Source of the DNA: Ornithinimicrobium sp. F0845
GTDB lineage: Bacteria > Actinomycetota > Actinomycetes > Actinomycetales > Dermatophilaceae
NCBI RefSeq assembly: GCF_023015765.1
Contig: NZ_JALKAL010000014.1
Span: 1-64,000 of the forward strand
Direction of reading: 5' to 3'
DNA: 64,000 bases
Below, one piece after another: positions 45,603 through 56,885 of this stretch. The position numbers and the translations under genes are program-made. Below the pieces are notes generated by a model. It was not told where the DNA came from, searched no databases, and saw only the letters and a list, made by a program, of their open reading frames with translations. How positions within the stretch are numbered: the first letter of the stretch is position 1; every line of letters begins with the position of its first letter.

Positions 45603-47230
45603 GCACCCTCTCCGTCGAGGCGCTGGGCGCCGCGGCCGACGCCGTCGAGGCGCACCTGCTCCCCCTGGTCGATGAACGATTCGCCTCCCGGCTGTTCGCC
45701 CAGGACGCCACCCTCTGGGGGCCTGAGGCCGAGGCGGAGTCCGCCATCCGGCTGGCCTGGACCGGCCTGCACCGCACGTCCCGACCCCTCGTGGGAGAGA
45801 TCGCTGCGCTCCGCGAGGAGCTGGCAACGCGCGGAGTCCGTCGGATCGCACTGTGCGGCATGGGAGGTTCCTCCCTGGCCCCAGAGGTCATCTGCGCCAC
45901 GGCCGGCGTCGAGCTCGTGGTCGTGGACTCCTCCGACCCGGACATGGTGCGCTCCTGCGTGGAGGATGACCTGGCCGGCACCGCCGTCGTGGTCTCCTCC
46001 AAGTCCGGGTCGACGGTGGAGACCGACTCCCAGCGTCGCATCTTCGTCCAGGCCTTCGAGGACGCGGGCATCGATCCGATCGAACGGGTCATCATCGTCA
46101 CCGACCCGGGCAGCGCGATGGACACCCAGTCGCGGGCCGACGGTTACCGCGTGATCAACGCCGACCCCAACGTCGGGGGCCGCTACTCCGCGCTGACCGC
46201 CTTCGGGCTGGTGCCCTCGGGGCTGGCCGGCGTGGACATCGGGGCACTGCTCGACGAGGCCGAGGAGGTCGCCGACCTGTTGGCCGAGGACGACCAGGCC
46301 AACCCCGGGCTGCGGCTCGGGGCGGCGCTGGGCGGCACCTCGCCGCTGCGGGACAAGCTGATCCTCACCGACCGCGGCACGCCCATCGTGGGCTTCGCCG
46401 ACTGGGCGGAGCAGCTGATCGCGGAGAGCACCGGCAAGGAGGGCACCGGGCTGCTGCCCGTCGTCGTCGGCGCCGAGGGCGCGACGGAGGCCGTGGCCTC
46501 CGCAGCGGACGCCACGGTGGTGGCGCTCACCGCGGACGACGACGAGGCGGCCGACAGCGAGGCCGTCCCCTCCCAGGTGAGCGTCTCGGGCACCCTCGGC
46601 GCCCAGCTCCTCCTGTGGGAGGTGGCGACCGCCGTCGCCGGACGACTGTTGGGCATCAACCCCTTCGACCAGCCCGACGTGGAGAGCGCCAAGAGCGCCG
46701 CGCGCTCGCTGATGGAGGACCCGTCTGACTCCACGGAACCCGCGCTCGGCACGGACGGTGCCGTCGAGATCCGCAGCGCCGGTGACGCGCTCGACCTCGG
46801 CGAGGCCGCCTCGTCCCTCACCGCGTCGGTGGACGCGCTCCTGGGCGAGCTGGACCCGGAGCGGGGCTACGTGGCCGTCATGGTCTATCTGGACCGTCTC
46901 GCGCACGCCGACCTGGCCGCCGTGCGCGGCTCGTTGGAGGCACGGACCGGTCGGCCGGTCACCTTCGGCTGGGGGCCGCGTTTCCTGCACTCCACCGGTC
47001 AGTTCCACAAGGGCGGACCGGCCACCGGGGTCTATCTGCAGGTGACCGGGACCCCGTCGGAGGATGTCCCGGTGCCCGGCAAGGACTTCACGCTCGGCAC
47101 CTTCATCGCCGCCCAGGCGGCGGGGGACGCCCAGGTGCTGGCCGACCAGGGCCGTCCCGTCCTGCAGCTGCACCTGAGCGACCAGGCAGCCGGCCTCCGG
47201 CAGCTGCGAGACGTGCTGGGCCACGAGTGA
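45599..47230 (+). CDS. pgi: Glucose-6-phosphate isomerase, Tal-associated type
   Basis: A protein of 543 residues with two sugar-isomerase domains. [15 protein letters not shown] and [16 protein letters not shown] mark the phosphosugar site. [20 protein letters not shown] and [20 protein letters not shown] are like the isomerase half of fused Tal-Pgi proteins in other bacteria. Here the two are separate but coupled by a GTGA overlap. Sequence differs from the classical Pgi, so the housekeeping enzyme may lie elsewhere. Confidence 0.85.
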   Translation: MSTLSVEALGAAADAVEAHLLPLVDERFASRLFAQDATLWGPEAEAESAIRLAWTGLHRTSRPLVGEIAALREELATRGVRRIALCGMGGSSLAPEVICATAGVELVVVDSSDPDMVRSCVEDDLAGTAVVVSSKSGSTVETDSQRRIFVQAFEDAGIDPIERVIIVTDPGSAMDTQSRADGYRVINADPNVGGRYSALTAFGLVPSGLAGVDIGALLDEAEEVADLLAEDDQANPGLRLGAALGGTSPLRDKLILTDRGTPIVGFADWAEQLIAESTGKEGTGLLPVVVGAEGATEAVASAADATVVALTADDDEAADSEAVPSQVSVSGTLGAQLLLWEVATAVAGRLLGINPFDQPDVESAKSAARSLMEDPSDSTEPALGTDGAVEIRSAGDALDLGEAASSLTASVDALLGELDPERGYVAVMVYLDRLAHADLAAVRGSLEARTGRPVTFGWGPRFLHSTGQFHKGGPATGVYLQVTGTPSEDVPVPGKDFTLGTFIAAQAAGDAQVLADQGRPVLQLHLSDQAAGLRQLRDVLGHE

Positions 47231-48771
47231 GCCCGGTCGAGGTCACGGCGGGGCACAACCCGCTGCGGCACCCCGACGACAAGCGCCTGCCCCGCATCGC
47301 GGGACCGTGCAGCATGGTCATGTTCGGGGTGACCGGCGACCTGGCGCGCAAGAAGCTCATGCCGGCCATCTACGACCTGGCCAACCGCGGCCTGCTCCCG
47401 GCCGGGTTCTCCCTGGTGGGCTTCGCCCGCCGCGACTGGGCGCACCAGGACTTCGGCCGCGTGGTGCACGACTCGGTGCGGGCGCACGCCAGGACCCCGT
47501 TCCGCGATGACGTGTGGCGCAGCCTGGCCGAGGGTTTCCGGTTCGTGCCGGGCGAGTTCGACGACCCTGACGCGTTCCGGCTGCTGGCCAGCACGGTGCG
47601 CGACCTCGACAAGGAGCGGGGCACGGGCGGCAACCACGCCTTCTACCTCTCCATCCCCCCGACCTTCTTTGCCACGGTGTGCGAGCAGCTGCGGTCCTCG
47701 GGACTGAGCGACCCCGTCCCGGGGAGCTGGCGCCGGGTGGTCATCGAGAAGCCCTTCGGCCACGACCAGGCCAGCGCGCAGGAGCTGAACCGGATCGTGG
47801 AGGACGTATTCCCACCCGACTCGGTCTTCCGGATCGACCACTACCTGGGCAAGGAGACGGTCCAGAACCTGCTGGCCCTGCGCTTCGCCAACCAGATGTT
47901 CGAGCCGATCTGGAACAGCAACTATGTCGACCACGTCCAGATCACGATGGCCGAGGACATCGGCATCGGCGGCCGCGCGGGCTACTACGACACCGTGGGC
48001 GCGGCCAAGGACGTCATCCAGAACCACCTGCTGCAACTGCTGGCGCTGACCGCGATGGAGGAGCCGATCGACTTCACCGCGCGCGCCGTGCGTGTCGAGA
48101 AGCTCAAGATCCTCGCCTCCGCCCGGCTCGCGGACGGCCTGAGCACCGCCACCTCCCGGGGGCAGTATGTCGCGGGCTGGCAGGGCAGCGAGCTCACCAA
48201 GGGCTATCTCGAGGAGGACGGGGTCGCCGCCGACTCGATCACCGAGACCTATGCGGCGATCAAGCTGGACGTGGACACCCGCCGGTGGGCCGGGGTCCCG
48301 TTCTATCTGCGTGCCGGTAAGCGCCTGGGCAAGCGGGTCACCGAGATCGCGGTCGTCTTCAAGCGGGCGCCGCACCTGCCGTTCGGCAGCACCGCGACCG
48401 AGGAGCTCGGGCAGAACGCCATCGTCATCCGGATCCAGCCGGACGAGGGGATCACCATGCGCTTCGGCTCCAAGGTGCCCGGCAGCCAGATGGAGGTCCG
48501 CGACGTCACGATGGACTTCGGCTACGGGGCCTCGTTCACCGAGTCCAGCCCCGAGGCCTACGAGCGTCTCATCCTGGACGTGCTTCTCGGAGACCCGCCC
48601 CTCTTCCCCCGGCACGAGGAGGTCGAGCTGTCCTGGCGGATCCTCGACCCGGTCATCGACTACTGGCAGCGCGAGCACATCGTTCCGGGGCCGTACCGGG
48701 CCGGCACCTGGGGACCGGAGTCGGCCGACGAGCTGATGCACCGGGACGGACGCGAGTGGAGGCTGCCGTGA
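47227..48771 (+). CDS. zwf: Glucose-6-phosphate dehydrogenase
   Basis: An enzyme of 514 residues that oxidises glucose-6-phosphate and yields NADPH. The nucleotide loop is VMFGVTGDLARKKLMPAIYD and the active-site motif is RIDHYLGKETVQNLLALRFA. It begins with GTG in the pgi stop codon and ends in GTGA with the opcA fusion. Confidence 0.97.
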   Translation: MSPVEVTAGHNPLRHPDDKRLPRIAGPCSMVMFGVTGDLARKKLMPAIYDLANRGLLPAGFSLVGFARRDWAHQDFGRVVHDSVRAHARTPFRDDVWRSLAEGFRFVPGEFDDPDAFRLLASTVRDLDKERGTGGNHAFYLSIPPTFFATVCEQLRSSGLSDPVPGSWRRVVIEKPFGHDQASAQELNRIVEDVFPPDSVFRIDHYLGKETVQNLLALRFANQMFEPIWNSNYVDHVQITMAEDIGIGGRAGYYDTVGAAKDVIQNHLLQLLALTAMEEPIDFTARAVRVEKLKILASARLADGLSTATSRGQYVAGWQGSELTKGYLEEDGVAADSITETYAAIKLDVDTRRWAGVPFYLRAGKRLGKRVTEIAVVFKRAPHLPFGSTATEELGQNAIVIRIQPDEGITMRFGSKVPGSQMEVRDVTMDFGYGASFTESSPEAYERLILDVLLGDPPLFPRHEEVELSWRILDPVIDYWQREHIVPGPYRAGTWGPESADELMHRDGREWRLP

Positions 48772-50591
48772 TCGTCGACCTGCCCAGCACCACCACGACC
48801 GACGTCAGCAAGCGGCTCATCGCGCTGCGCCACTCCGTGGGCGCGATGGCGATGGGGCGGGTCCTCACCCTGCTGATCGTCACGGACGAGGACCAGGCGG
48901 ACAGCGCCCTGGAGGTGGCCAACGACGCCACCCGGCAGCACCCGGCACGCATCCTCGCCGTCGTCCGCGCCAACCGTCGCGGGACCAGTCGGCTCGACGC
49001 CCAGATCCGCGTGGGGGGCGATGCCGGGGCCAGTGAGGTCGTGGTGCTGCGGCTCTTCGGGGAGATGGCCGACCACGGGGCCTCGGTGGTGACCCCGCTC
49101 CTGCTGCCCGACTCCCCCATCGTGGCGTGGTGGCCGGGCGAGCCCCCGAGCGACGTCGCGGAGAGCGCCCTGGGCAGCATCGCGCGGCGCCGGATCACCG
49201 ACGCCGGCGCGTGCGCCCGGCCCACCATACAGCTGAAGCGCCGGGCCACCCACTACGCCCCGGGGGACACGGACCTGGCGTGGACTCGCGTCACCCGGTG
49301 GCGTGGGTTGCTGGCCGCCGCGCTGGACGAGCCGCCGTTCGGTCAGGTGCGCTCGGCGCTGGTCGTGGCCGAACCCGACGAGCCCAGTGCCGACCTGATC
49401 GCCGGGTGGCTCGCCCATGCTCTCGACGTGCCGGTGCAACGGGTCACCAGCGACCCGGGCAGCGGGATCGTCAGTGTCCGGATGGAGCGCGAGGACGGCC
49501 CGATCGACCTGGTCCATGCCGATGAGGGGCTGTCGACCCTGGCCCAGCCGGGCCGTCCGGTTCGTGAGGTCGCGCTGCGCGTCCCGGACGCAGCTGAGTG
49601 CCTGGCCGATGAGCTGCGCCGGCTCGACGCGGACGAGATCTACGCCGCGGCGCTGACCGACGGCCTGCCCCGGGTCACCAGGAGAACCGGCAGGCAGCGC
49701 AGGACGGCCCGCGAGGAAGCCCCGACGGCACCGGCACCGGTGGACCACAGCGGCTCGCAGGCCATGTCCTCGGCGGCACTGGATGACCTGACCCCGCGGG
49801 AGGGCGCTCCCCCGGCAGACCGACTGCACGAACGAGTGAGTGACGAGTTGGAGCAGATGGAGACTGGCACGGTGCGCCTCTCGGACGACAGCGAGGCCCT
49901 GGCAGCCGACGTGGCAGCGGCGGTCGCCGTGGCGATCGAGGAGGCGGTGACGGCCCGCGGAGTCGCGCACCTGGTGCTGACCGGCGGGTCCATGGGCGCC
50001 CGCACCGTGGCGGCCCTCGCCGCCCTGGACCTCCCAGCAGAGACCTGGGACAAGGTGCACATCTGGTGGGGTGATGAGCGGTTCGTGCCCGACGGGCACG
50101 CCGACCGCAACGACCAGCAGGCACGGGACGCGGGTCTGGACCGGATCCCGGTCCCCGCGTCACAGGTCCACTCGACGCCGGCCGGCTCGGACGCGGATGA
50201 GCTCCCTGCGGCCGCAGATCGTTGGGCGGTCGACCTCGCGGCCCATGCGGCCGAGGGTGAGCACTCGCCACGCTTCGACGTGGTGCTCCTCGGGCTGGGA
50301 CCGGACACGCACGTGGCCTCCCTGTTCCCCGGGAGGGATGAGTTGCACGTCACGGACCGGGTGGCGGTGCCGGTCACCGGGTCGCCAAAGCCGCCCCCGC
50401 TGCGGCTGACCCTGACGGTGCCCGCGCTCAACGCTGCCGAACGCGTGTGGTTCGTCGTGTCGGGCGCCGACAAGGCGGACGCCGTGGCTGCCGCTCGCGC
50501 CGCGCACGACGACCCCCAGGTCCCCGCCTCCTGGGTCCGCGGCACCCGCGAGACCACCTGGTGGCTCGACGAAGCCGCCGCCGCAACCTGA
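48768..50591 (+). CDS. OpcA fused to 6-phosphogluconolactonase
   Basis: One open frame of 607 residues. Residues 1 to about 304 match OpcA, the activator of glucose-6-phosphate dehydrogenase (start IVDLPSTTTTDVSKRLIALR; SPIVAWWPGEPPSDVAE; ends DADEIYAAALTDGLPRVTRR). After a linker of about 60-70 residues rich in Ala, Pro and Thr, the rest is 6-phosphogluconolactonase: VAHLVLTGGSMGARTV near 403, VHIWWGDERFVPDGHADRN and VVLLGLGPDTHVASLFPG. The two proteins are separate neighbours in M. tuberculosis. The fusion would hold the activator and the next enzyme of the pathway together. A sequencing frameshift cannot be fully excluded, but both halves are intact. Confidence 0.9.
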   Translation: MIVDLPSTTTTDVSKRLIALRHSVGAMAMGRVLTLLIVTDEDQADSALEVANDATRQHPARILAVVRANRRGTSRLDAQIRVGGDAGASEVVVLRLFGEMADHGASVVTPLLLPDSPIVAWWPGEPPSDVAESALGSIARRRITDAGACARPTIQLKRRATHYAPGDTDLAWTRVTRWRGLLAAALDEPPFGQVRSALVVAEPDEPSADLIAGWLAHALDVPVQRVTSDPGSGIVSVRMEREDGPIDLVHADEGLSTLAQPGRPVREVALRVPDAAECLADELRRLDADEIYAAALTDGLPRVTRRTGRQRRTAREEAPTAPAPVDHSGSQAMSSAALDDLTPREGAPPADRLHERVSDELEQMETGTVRLSDDSEALAADVAAAVAVAIEEAVTARGVAHLVLTGGSMGARTVAALAALDLPAETWDKVHIWWGDERFVPDGHADRNDQQARDAGLDRIPVPASQVHSTPAGSDADELPAAADRWAVDLAAHAAEGEHSPRFDVVLLGLGPDTHVASLFPGRDELHVTDRVAVPVTGSPKPPPLRLTLTVPALNAAERVWFVVSGADKADAVAAARAAHDDPQVPASWVRGTRETTWWLDEAAAAT

Positions 50592-50777
50592 GCCGACCCG
50601 CCCTCCACGGGGGGAATGTCGAAGCGAAGCTCGGTCCTCTCGAGGCCAGGACCAATCCACGGCTCCGCGGGGTGCTCTCGCGGGGAACGCTAGGGTCGCC
50701 CTGGGGCCCTGGTGTGACCCACGAGAAGCACTACCGACCGGGCGCGGTGACTCGCAACATGACGCGCTCGGTGGTGT
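50592..50777. other. Convergent intergenic region, nothing clear
   Basis: 186 bp between the ends of the opcA fusion and rbpA. I see no gene and no clear terminator hairpin with a U-run. Confidence 0.4.
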
Positions 50778-51137
50778 CTAGGGGGTGTCGGAGGTGCCGC
50801 GCCGCTCGCGGAGCGACGCGAGGGCCTCGTCCAGCAGGTCCGCGCCTGCCTTGTCTGACCGGCGCTCCTTCACGTAGGCCAGGTGCGTCTTATAGGGCTC
50901 ATTCTTCGGTGGCGCCGGAGGGTTGTCCTTGTCCTGACCGGCCGGGAGCCCACAACGCGGGCAGTCCCAGAACTCCGGTGCCTCCTCGATGCCCTCCGCG
51001 GCAAAGCTGGGTCGGCTCTCGTGGCCGTTCTGGCACCAGTAGGACAGCTCGATGCGCGGCGCGGACTCGCCACGCTCCGCCTCACCGGAGGGGCCAGAAC
51101 CCACCCGGCTACCCCTGATGGAATTCGTCCCGACCAC
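50778..51137 (-). CDS. rbpA: RNA polymerase-binding protein RbpA
   Basis: A protein of 119 residues of the actinobacterial RbpA family, which helps principal sigma factors form open promoter complexes. The start is GTG 51137, seven bases after an AGGAGG, giving VVGTNSIRGSRVGSGPSGEA; the zinc/core domain has YWCQNGHESRPSF and WDCPRCGLPAG, and KTHLAYVKERRSDKAGADLL is the sigma-interaction part. Confidence 0.95.
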   Translation of the reverse strand: MVGTNSIRGSRVGSGPSGEAERGESAPRIELSYWCQNGHESRPSFAAEGIEEAPEFWDCPRCGLPAGQDKDNPPAPPKNEPYKTHLAYVKERRSDKAGADLLDEALASLRERRGTSDTP

Positions 51138-51276
51138 AGTTGGACCTCCTGGAGCTCGCACCGATCCTGAGGCAGCAATGTAACCCGCCGGAGGTCGGCA
51201 GGACGTCAGGGGGTGGGGCGGGTCGCGTCAGGGGGCGTCGTCGTGACGGCCCGGCCACCGGGGCGTCAATCCGCCA

Positions 51277-51369
51277 CAGCGGATCGGGCGTAGCGGGTCA
51301 GGCGTAGCGGATCAGGCGAACCGGATCAGGCGTGGCGGATCAGGCGACCGGATCAGGCGAAGCGGATCA
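51277..51369 (-). repeat. 14-bp tandem repeat over the secG stop codon
   Basis: On the secG strand the unit TGATCCGCTTCGCC recurs about six and a half times with small changes (51356-51369, 51343-51355, 51329-51342, 51315-51328, 51301-51314, 51287-51300 and a partial one). The first unit encodes the last secG codons and the second begins with its TGA stop codon. Slippage has thus copied the end of the gene outward. Confidence 0.85.
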
Positions 51370-51595
51370 GCAGCCCGATGCCGACGATCGCTGCGACCCA
51401 GATGATCGAGACGGCGATCGTGATCCGGGTGAGGTTGCGCTCGGCCACCGTGGACCCACCCAGGCTGCTGGACATCCCGCCGCCGAACATGTCGGAGAGA
51501 CCGCCGCCGCGGCCCTTGTGCATCAGGATCAGCAACACCAGGAACGCGCTACTCAGCACGAGCAGCACATCAAGGAAGATCCGGACCAGGTCCAC
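51353..51595 (-). CDS. secG: Preprotein translocase subunit SecG
   Basis: A protein of 80 residues with two membrane helices (LVRIFLDVLLVLSSAFLVLL, then ITIAVSIIWVAAIVGIGLLI) and the conserved loop LMHKGRGGGLSDMFGGG between. It is part of SecYEG. The start is GTG 51595. Its C-terminus (LLIRFA) is encoded by the first unit of a tandem repeat. Confidence 0.93.
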   Translation of the reverse strand: MDLVRIFLDVLLVLSSAFLVLLILMHKGRGGGLSDMFGGGMSSSLGGSTVAERNLTRITIAVSIIWVAAIVGIGLLIRFA

Positions 51596-51702
51596 AGGCG
51601 AACACCTCACGTCGGGTCGGGCACCGTGGCCCGGGTTCAGGAGCAGGTGACAGGATAACCCAGCCGACCCCCGGGACCGACCGTGCGGTGGGCTGTGGGC
51701 TG

Positions 51703-52494
51703 TCAGCCGCCCACGTGCTGCTGGTAGCGGCAGATGCTCGCGAACTCGTCGACGTTGATCGAGGCACCGCCAATGAGGGCGCCGTCGACATCCTCCTGCG
51801 CCATGATGGACGCGACGTTGCCGGCCTTCACCGAGCCACCGTAGAGGATGCGGACCGCGTCCGCCGTGTCGCCCGTCGTGAGCTCGGCGACACGGGTGCG
51901 GATCGCCGCGCACACCTCCTGGGCGTCCTCGGGCGTCGCGACCTCCCCCGTGCCGATGGCCCACACCGGCTCGTAGGCGATGACCAGCGTCCTGACCGTG
52001 GCGGCGTCCAGGCCCTCCAGCGCGGCGTCGAGCTGGGCCAACACGTGCGGGACGTGCTCGCCGGCCTGCCGGACCTCCAGAGGCTCGCCGACACAGACGA
52101 TGGGCACCAGCTCGTGCCTCAGGGCCGCTGCCACCTTCGCGGCGACCAGCTGGTCGTCCTCCGCGTGCAGCTGACGACGCTCGCTGTGGCCGACCACGAC
52201 GTAGCTGCAGCCGAGCTTGGCCAGGAACGCCCCGGAGATCTCGCCGGTGTAGGCCCCTGAGTCGTGCTGCGACAGGTCCTGGGCACCGTAGCCGAGCTCG
52301 AGCCGGTCGCCCTGCACCAGTGTCTGCACGGAGCGCAGGTCGGTGAACGGGGGCAGGACCACCACCTCGACGGCCGCGAAGTCGTGCTTGGCGTCCCGCA
52401 GGCTCCAGTCCAGCTTCTGGACCAGGTGCGTGGCCTGCAGGTGGTCCAGGTTCATCTTCCAGTTGCCCGCCATCAGGGGGGTGCGTGCAGCCAT
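51703..52494 (-). CDS. tpiA: Triosephosphate isomerase
   Basis: An enzyme of 263 residues that interconverts dihydroxyacetone phosphate and glyceraldehyde-3-phosphate. [14 protein letters not shown] holds the active-site Asn and Lys, [15 protein letters not shown] the histidine and [19 protein letters not shown] the catalytic glutamate. It follows pgk by 6 bp. Confidence 0.97.
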   Translation of the reverse strand: MAARTPLMAGNWKMNLDHLQATHLVQKLDWSLRDAKHDFAAVEVVVLPPFTDLRSVQTLVQGDRLELGYGAQDLSQHDSGAYTGEISGAFLAKLGCSYVVVGHSERRQLHAEDDQLVAAKVAAALRHELVPIVCVGEPLEVRQAGEHVPHVLAQLDAALEGLDAATVRTLVIAYEPVWAIGTGEVATPEDAQEVCAAIRTRVAELTTGDTADAVRILYGGSVKAGNVASIMAQEDVDGALIGGASINVDEFASICRYQQHVGG

Positions 52495-52500
52495 CAGTGC

Positions 52501-53706
52501 TCAGTCCTCCAGGACGTCGAGACCAGGGAGGGTCTTGCCCTCCAGGAACTCCAGCGAGGCGCCGCCCCCGGTGGAGATGTGACCGAATTCGTCGTCGCGG
52601 TGACCGAACTGGCGCACGGCGGCCGCGCTGTCGCCACCACCGACGACGGTCAGCGCGTCATGCTCGGCCGTGATGTCGACCAGGGCGCGGGCCACCGCCC
52701 GCGTGCCGTCGGCGTAGGGCGCCATCTCGAAGGCCCCCATGGGGCCGTTCCAGAACACCGTCCTCGCGTCGGCGAGTTTGTCCGCGAACACCCGGGAGGA
52801 GTCCGGGCCGATGTCCAGACCCATCCGGTCGGCGGGGATCTGGTCGGCCGCCACCACCTCGTGGTCGGCGTCGGCGGAGAACTCGGTGGCCACGACGATA
52901 TCCGTCGGCAGCACGATCTCCACCCCGGTGTCCTCGGCCGTCTGCAGGTATCCGCGGACGACGTCGAGCTGGTCCTCCTCGAGCAGGCTCTGGCCCACCT
53001 CGAGGCCCTGGGCCTTCAGGAAGGTGAAGACCATGCCACCGCCGATCAACAGCCGGTCGGCCTTGGCGAGCAGGTTGTCGATGACCCCGAGCTTGTCGCT
53101 GACCTTCGCACCGCCCAGCACCACGGCATACGGCCTCTGCGGGTCCTCGGTCAGGCGGCGCAGGACACCGACCTCGGTCTCGACCAGCCCGCCCGCCGCG
53201 GACGGCAGCAACTGGGTGATGTCGAACACGCTGGCCTGCTCGCGGTGAACGACCCCGAACCCGTCGCTCACGAAGGCGTCGGCCAGGGCGGCCAGCTGCT
53301 CCGCGAACTCTCGGCGCCCGTCAGCGGTCTTGGCCGTCTCCCCCGCGTTGAAGCGCAGGTTCTCCAGCAGCACCACCTGTCCGTCCTCGAGCGCTCCGAC
53401 GGCCTGGCGGGCCGACTCCCCCACCGTGTCGGTGGCGAAGGCGACCGGCTGGCCGAGCAGCTCCTCCAGGCGCGTGGCGACCGGCCGCAGGGAGAACTGC
53501 GGGTCGGGCTCGCCCTTGGGCCGTCCGAGGTGGGCGCAGACGATGACGCGAGCGCCCTGGTCAGCGAGGTCCTTGATGGTCGGCACCGACGCGCGGACGC
53601 GGCCGTCGTCGGTGATCGCCCCGGCGTCGTCCAGCGGGACGTTGAGGTCGCTGCGGACCAGGACCCGGCGACCCCGGAGGTCACCGAGGTCGGCGATGGT
53701 CTTCAT
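52501..53706 (-). CDS. pgk: Phosphoglycerate kinase
   Basis: An enzyme of 401 residues. [20 protein letters not shown] and the substrate arginines in [12 protein letters not shown] mark the N-terminal domain; [19 protein letters not shown] and [15 protein letters not shown] the C-terminal nucleotide domain. It lies 13 bp after gap in the glycolytic operon. Confidence 0.97.
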   Translation of the reverse strand: MKTIADLGDLRGRRVLVRSDLNVPLDDAGAITDDGRVRASVPTIKDLADQGARVIVCAHLGRPKGEPDPQFSLRPVATRLEELLGQPVAFATDTVGESARQAVGALEDGQVVLLENLRFNAGETAKTADGRREFAEQLAALADAFVSDGFGVVHREQASVFDITQLLPSAAGGLVETEVGVLRRLTEDPQRPYAVVLGGAKVSDKLGVIDNLLAKADRLLIGGGMVFTFLKAQGLEVGQSLLEEDQLDVVRGYLQTAEDTGVEIVLPTDIVVATEFSADADHEVVAADQIPADRMGLDIGPDSSRVFADKLADARTVFWNGPMGAFEMAPYADGTRAVARALVDITAEHDALTVVGGGDSAAAVRQFGHRDDEFGHISTGGGASLEFLEGKTLPGLDVLED

Positions 53707-53719
53707 CGTGGCGCCCGGG

Positions 53720-54778
<1,059 letters not shown>

Positions 54779-54904
54779 TCACCCCCAAACCTAGGGGATG
54801 GTGGGTGGTGGCAACCACTCGGCCCCACGCCCCCTGACAGGTCACCGGTGCGAGCCTCAGACCGTGTTGGCTCCGTCCCCTGAGCGCGAAGGACACACCG
54901 GGGG

Positions 54905-55885
54905 TCAGTCCTCGAGCATCTCCGCCGTCAGACCCGCCTCGGTCCCCTCGATGCCGAACTCCTCGGCGCGCTTGTCGGCCATCGCCAGCAGCCGGCGGAT
55001 CCGGCCCGCGACGGCGTCCTTGGTCATCGGCGGGTCAGCCAGCTGACCGAGCTCCTCCAGCGACGCCTGCTTGTGCTCGACGCGCAACAGACCGGCCACG
55101 CGCAGGTGCTCCGGCGCCTGGTCGCCGAGGATCTCCAGGGCCCGCTCGACCCGTGCTCCCGCGGCCACCGCCGCGCGGGCCGACCGCCGCAGGTTGGCGT
55201 CGTCGAAGTTTGCCAGCCGGTTGGCGGTGGCTCGCACCTCGCGGCGCATCCGCCGCTCCTCCCAGGCCAGCACCGCCTCGTGGGCGCCGAGTCTGGTGAG
55301 CATGGCGCCGATGGCGTCACCGTCACGGATCACGACGCGGTCCACGCCGCGGACCTCACGGGCCTTGGCCTGGATCCCCATGCGCCGGCCCGCCCCTACG
55401 AGGGCCAGAGCGGCCTCGGGACCGGGGCAGGTGATCTCCAGCGCCGACGAGCGGCCCGGCTCGGTGATCGACCCGTGGGCCAGGAACGCGCCACGCCAGG
55501 CGGCCTCGGCGTCGCAGACGGACGCACCGACGATGCGCGGGGGCAACCCGCGGACCGGACGGCCCCGGTGGTCGATCAGGCCGGTCTGCCGGGCCAGGGA
55601 CTCCCCGTCGGAGGTGGCGCGCACGACATACCGCGTGCCCTTGCGGAGCCCCCCGGGACCCATGACGACCATCTCGCTCGTGGAGCCGTAGACCTCGGCC
55701 ATGAAGGCCCGCAGCCGACGGGCCACCTGGGCGGTGTCCACCTCGGCCTCGATGACGATGCGTCCGCCGATGATGTGCAGGCCGCCGGCGAAGCGCAGCA
55801 CGGTGGAGACCTCTGCCTTCTTGCAGCAGGTCTTGGTGACGGGAAGCCTGCTCAGCTCGTCCTTCACCCGGGCTGTCATCGCCAT
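54905..55885 (-). CDS. whiA: WhiA regulator, LAGLIDADG-like and HTH
   Basis: A protein of 326 residues. A LAGLIDADG-type domain covers the first two thirds ([37 protein letters not shown]), and a helix-turn-helix ends it ([20 protein letters not shown]). In actinobacteria WhiA controls sporulation or cell division. The ATG at 55885 follows a run of six G (GGGGGG) at four bases; ATG 55879 is an alternative. It belongs to the uvrC-rapZ-yvcK-whiA group. Confidence 0.94.
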   Translation of the reverse strand: MAMTARVKDELSRLPVTKTCCKKAEVSTVLRFAGGLHIIGGRIVIEAEVDTAQVARRLRAFMAEVYGSTSEMVVMGPGGLRKGTRYVVRATSDGESLARQTGLIDHRGRPVRGLPPRIVGASVCDAEAAWRGAFLAHGSITEPGRSSALEITCPGPEAALALVGAGRRMGIQAKAREVRGVDRVVIRDGDAIGAMLTRLGAHEAVLAWEERRMRREVRATANRLANFDDANLRRSARAAVAAGARVERALEILGDQAPEHLRVAGLLRVEHKQASLEELGQLADPPMTKDAVAGRIRRLLAMADKRAEEFGIEGTEAGLTAEMLED

Positions 55886-55919
55886 CGTGCCCCCCTTTGG
55901 GGTCCGGATCGTACGTGTC

Positions 55920-56885
55920 TCAGCCACCGAAGATCACATCCCGGTAGGCCGCGGCCAGCCGCAGGGTGTCGTGCTCCCGCGGTCTCCGCATCTTACGCAC
56001 CGGTGTCACCACGAGCTCGGCACCGATGCCCTGGGCCACCTCCCGCAGCGACTGCTCCTCGCTGCGGACGACAGCCGGATCGGCGATCACGTAGTCGACC
56101 GTGAGGTCCGGGGCGTGCGCGGAGAGGACCTCCACGTGCTCGGCCGGTGAGAAACCCTGCGTCTCGTCGTCGTCGAGTCCGACGTTGAGCGTGAGGATCC
56201 GCCGGGCCGGGGTGTGGACGAGAGCCTCCTGGAGCTCGGGGACGAGCAGGTGCGGCATGACCGAGGTGAACCACGAGCCGGGCCCCAGGATGACCCAGTC
56301 GGCGAGCTTGATCGCCTCCAGCGCGTCGGGCGAGGCGGGCGGCTCCTCGGGGACGATGCGCACGCTCAGCACCCGGCCCGGGGTGCCGGCCACCCGCGAC
56401 TGTCCCTTCACGACCGACATCTCATCCGGGGCGCTGGGCTCTGCTCCCAGCACGGTCGCCTCGATGTCGAGCGGCACCTCGCACATCGGCAGCACGCGCC
56501 CGCGGGTGTTCAGCAGGCGACCGACGAGGTCCAGGCCACGCACCGGGCTGTCCAGGAGCTCCCACAGGCTCATGATGAGCAGGTTGCCCAGCGCGTGCCC
56601 GGCCAGCTCGCCGTCGCCCCCGAGCCGGTGCTGCAGGACGGCGCTCCACTGGTGACCCCACGCGGTGTCCTCGCACAACGCCGCCAGGGCCATCCTCAGG
56701 TCACCGGGCGGCAGGATGTCGAACTCGTCACGCAGTCGGCCGCTCGACCCGCCGTCGTCAGCGACCGTGACGACTGCGGTGATCTCCTCGGTGAGGTGGC
56801 GCAGCGACTGCAGGGAGGCGGCGAGACCGTGCCCGCCGCCGAGCGCGACGACGCGTGGCGCCGACGCGACCCGGGGCGGGCTCAC
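55920..56885 (-). CDS. yvcK: YvcK/CuvA family protein
   Basis: A protein of 321 residues of the gluconeogenesis factor family, which binds UDP-sugars and affects cell wall and carbon use. The start [20 protein letters not shown] and [20 protein letters not shown] are typical. It starts with GTG in the rapZ stop codon (GTGA overlap). Confidence 0.93.
   Translation of the reverse strand: MSPPRVASAPRVVALGGGHGLAASLQSLRHLTEEITAVVTVADDGGSSGRLRDEFDILPPGDLRMALAALCEDTAWGHQWSAVLQHRLGGDGELAGHALGNLLIMSLWELLDSPVRGLDLVGRLLNTRGRVLPMCEVPLDIEATVLGAEPSAPDEMSVVKGQSRVAGTPGRVLSVRIVPEEPPASPDALEAIKLADWVILGPGSWFTSVMPHLLVPELQEALVHTPARRILTLNVGLDDDETQGFSPAEHVEVLSAHAPDLTVDYVIADPAVVRSEEQSLREVAQGIGAELVVTPVRKMRRPREHDTLRLAAAYRDVIFGG

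Noticed and set aside
50592-50777. Small gene between the opcA fusion and rbpA on the plus strand
   Set aside because: Frames here are Arg/Pro-rich continuations of antisense reading with no ribosome-binding site.
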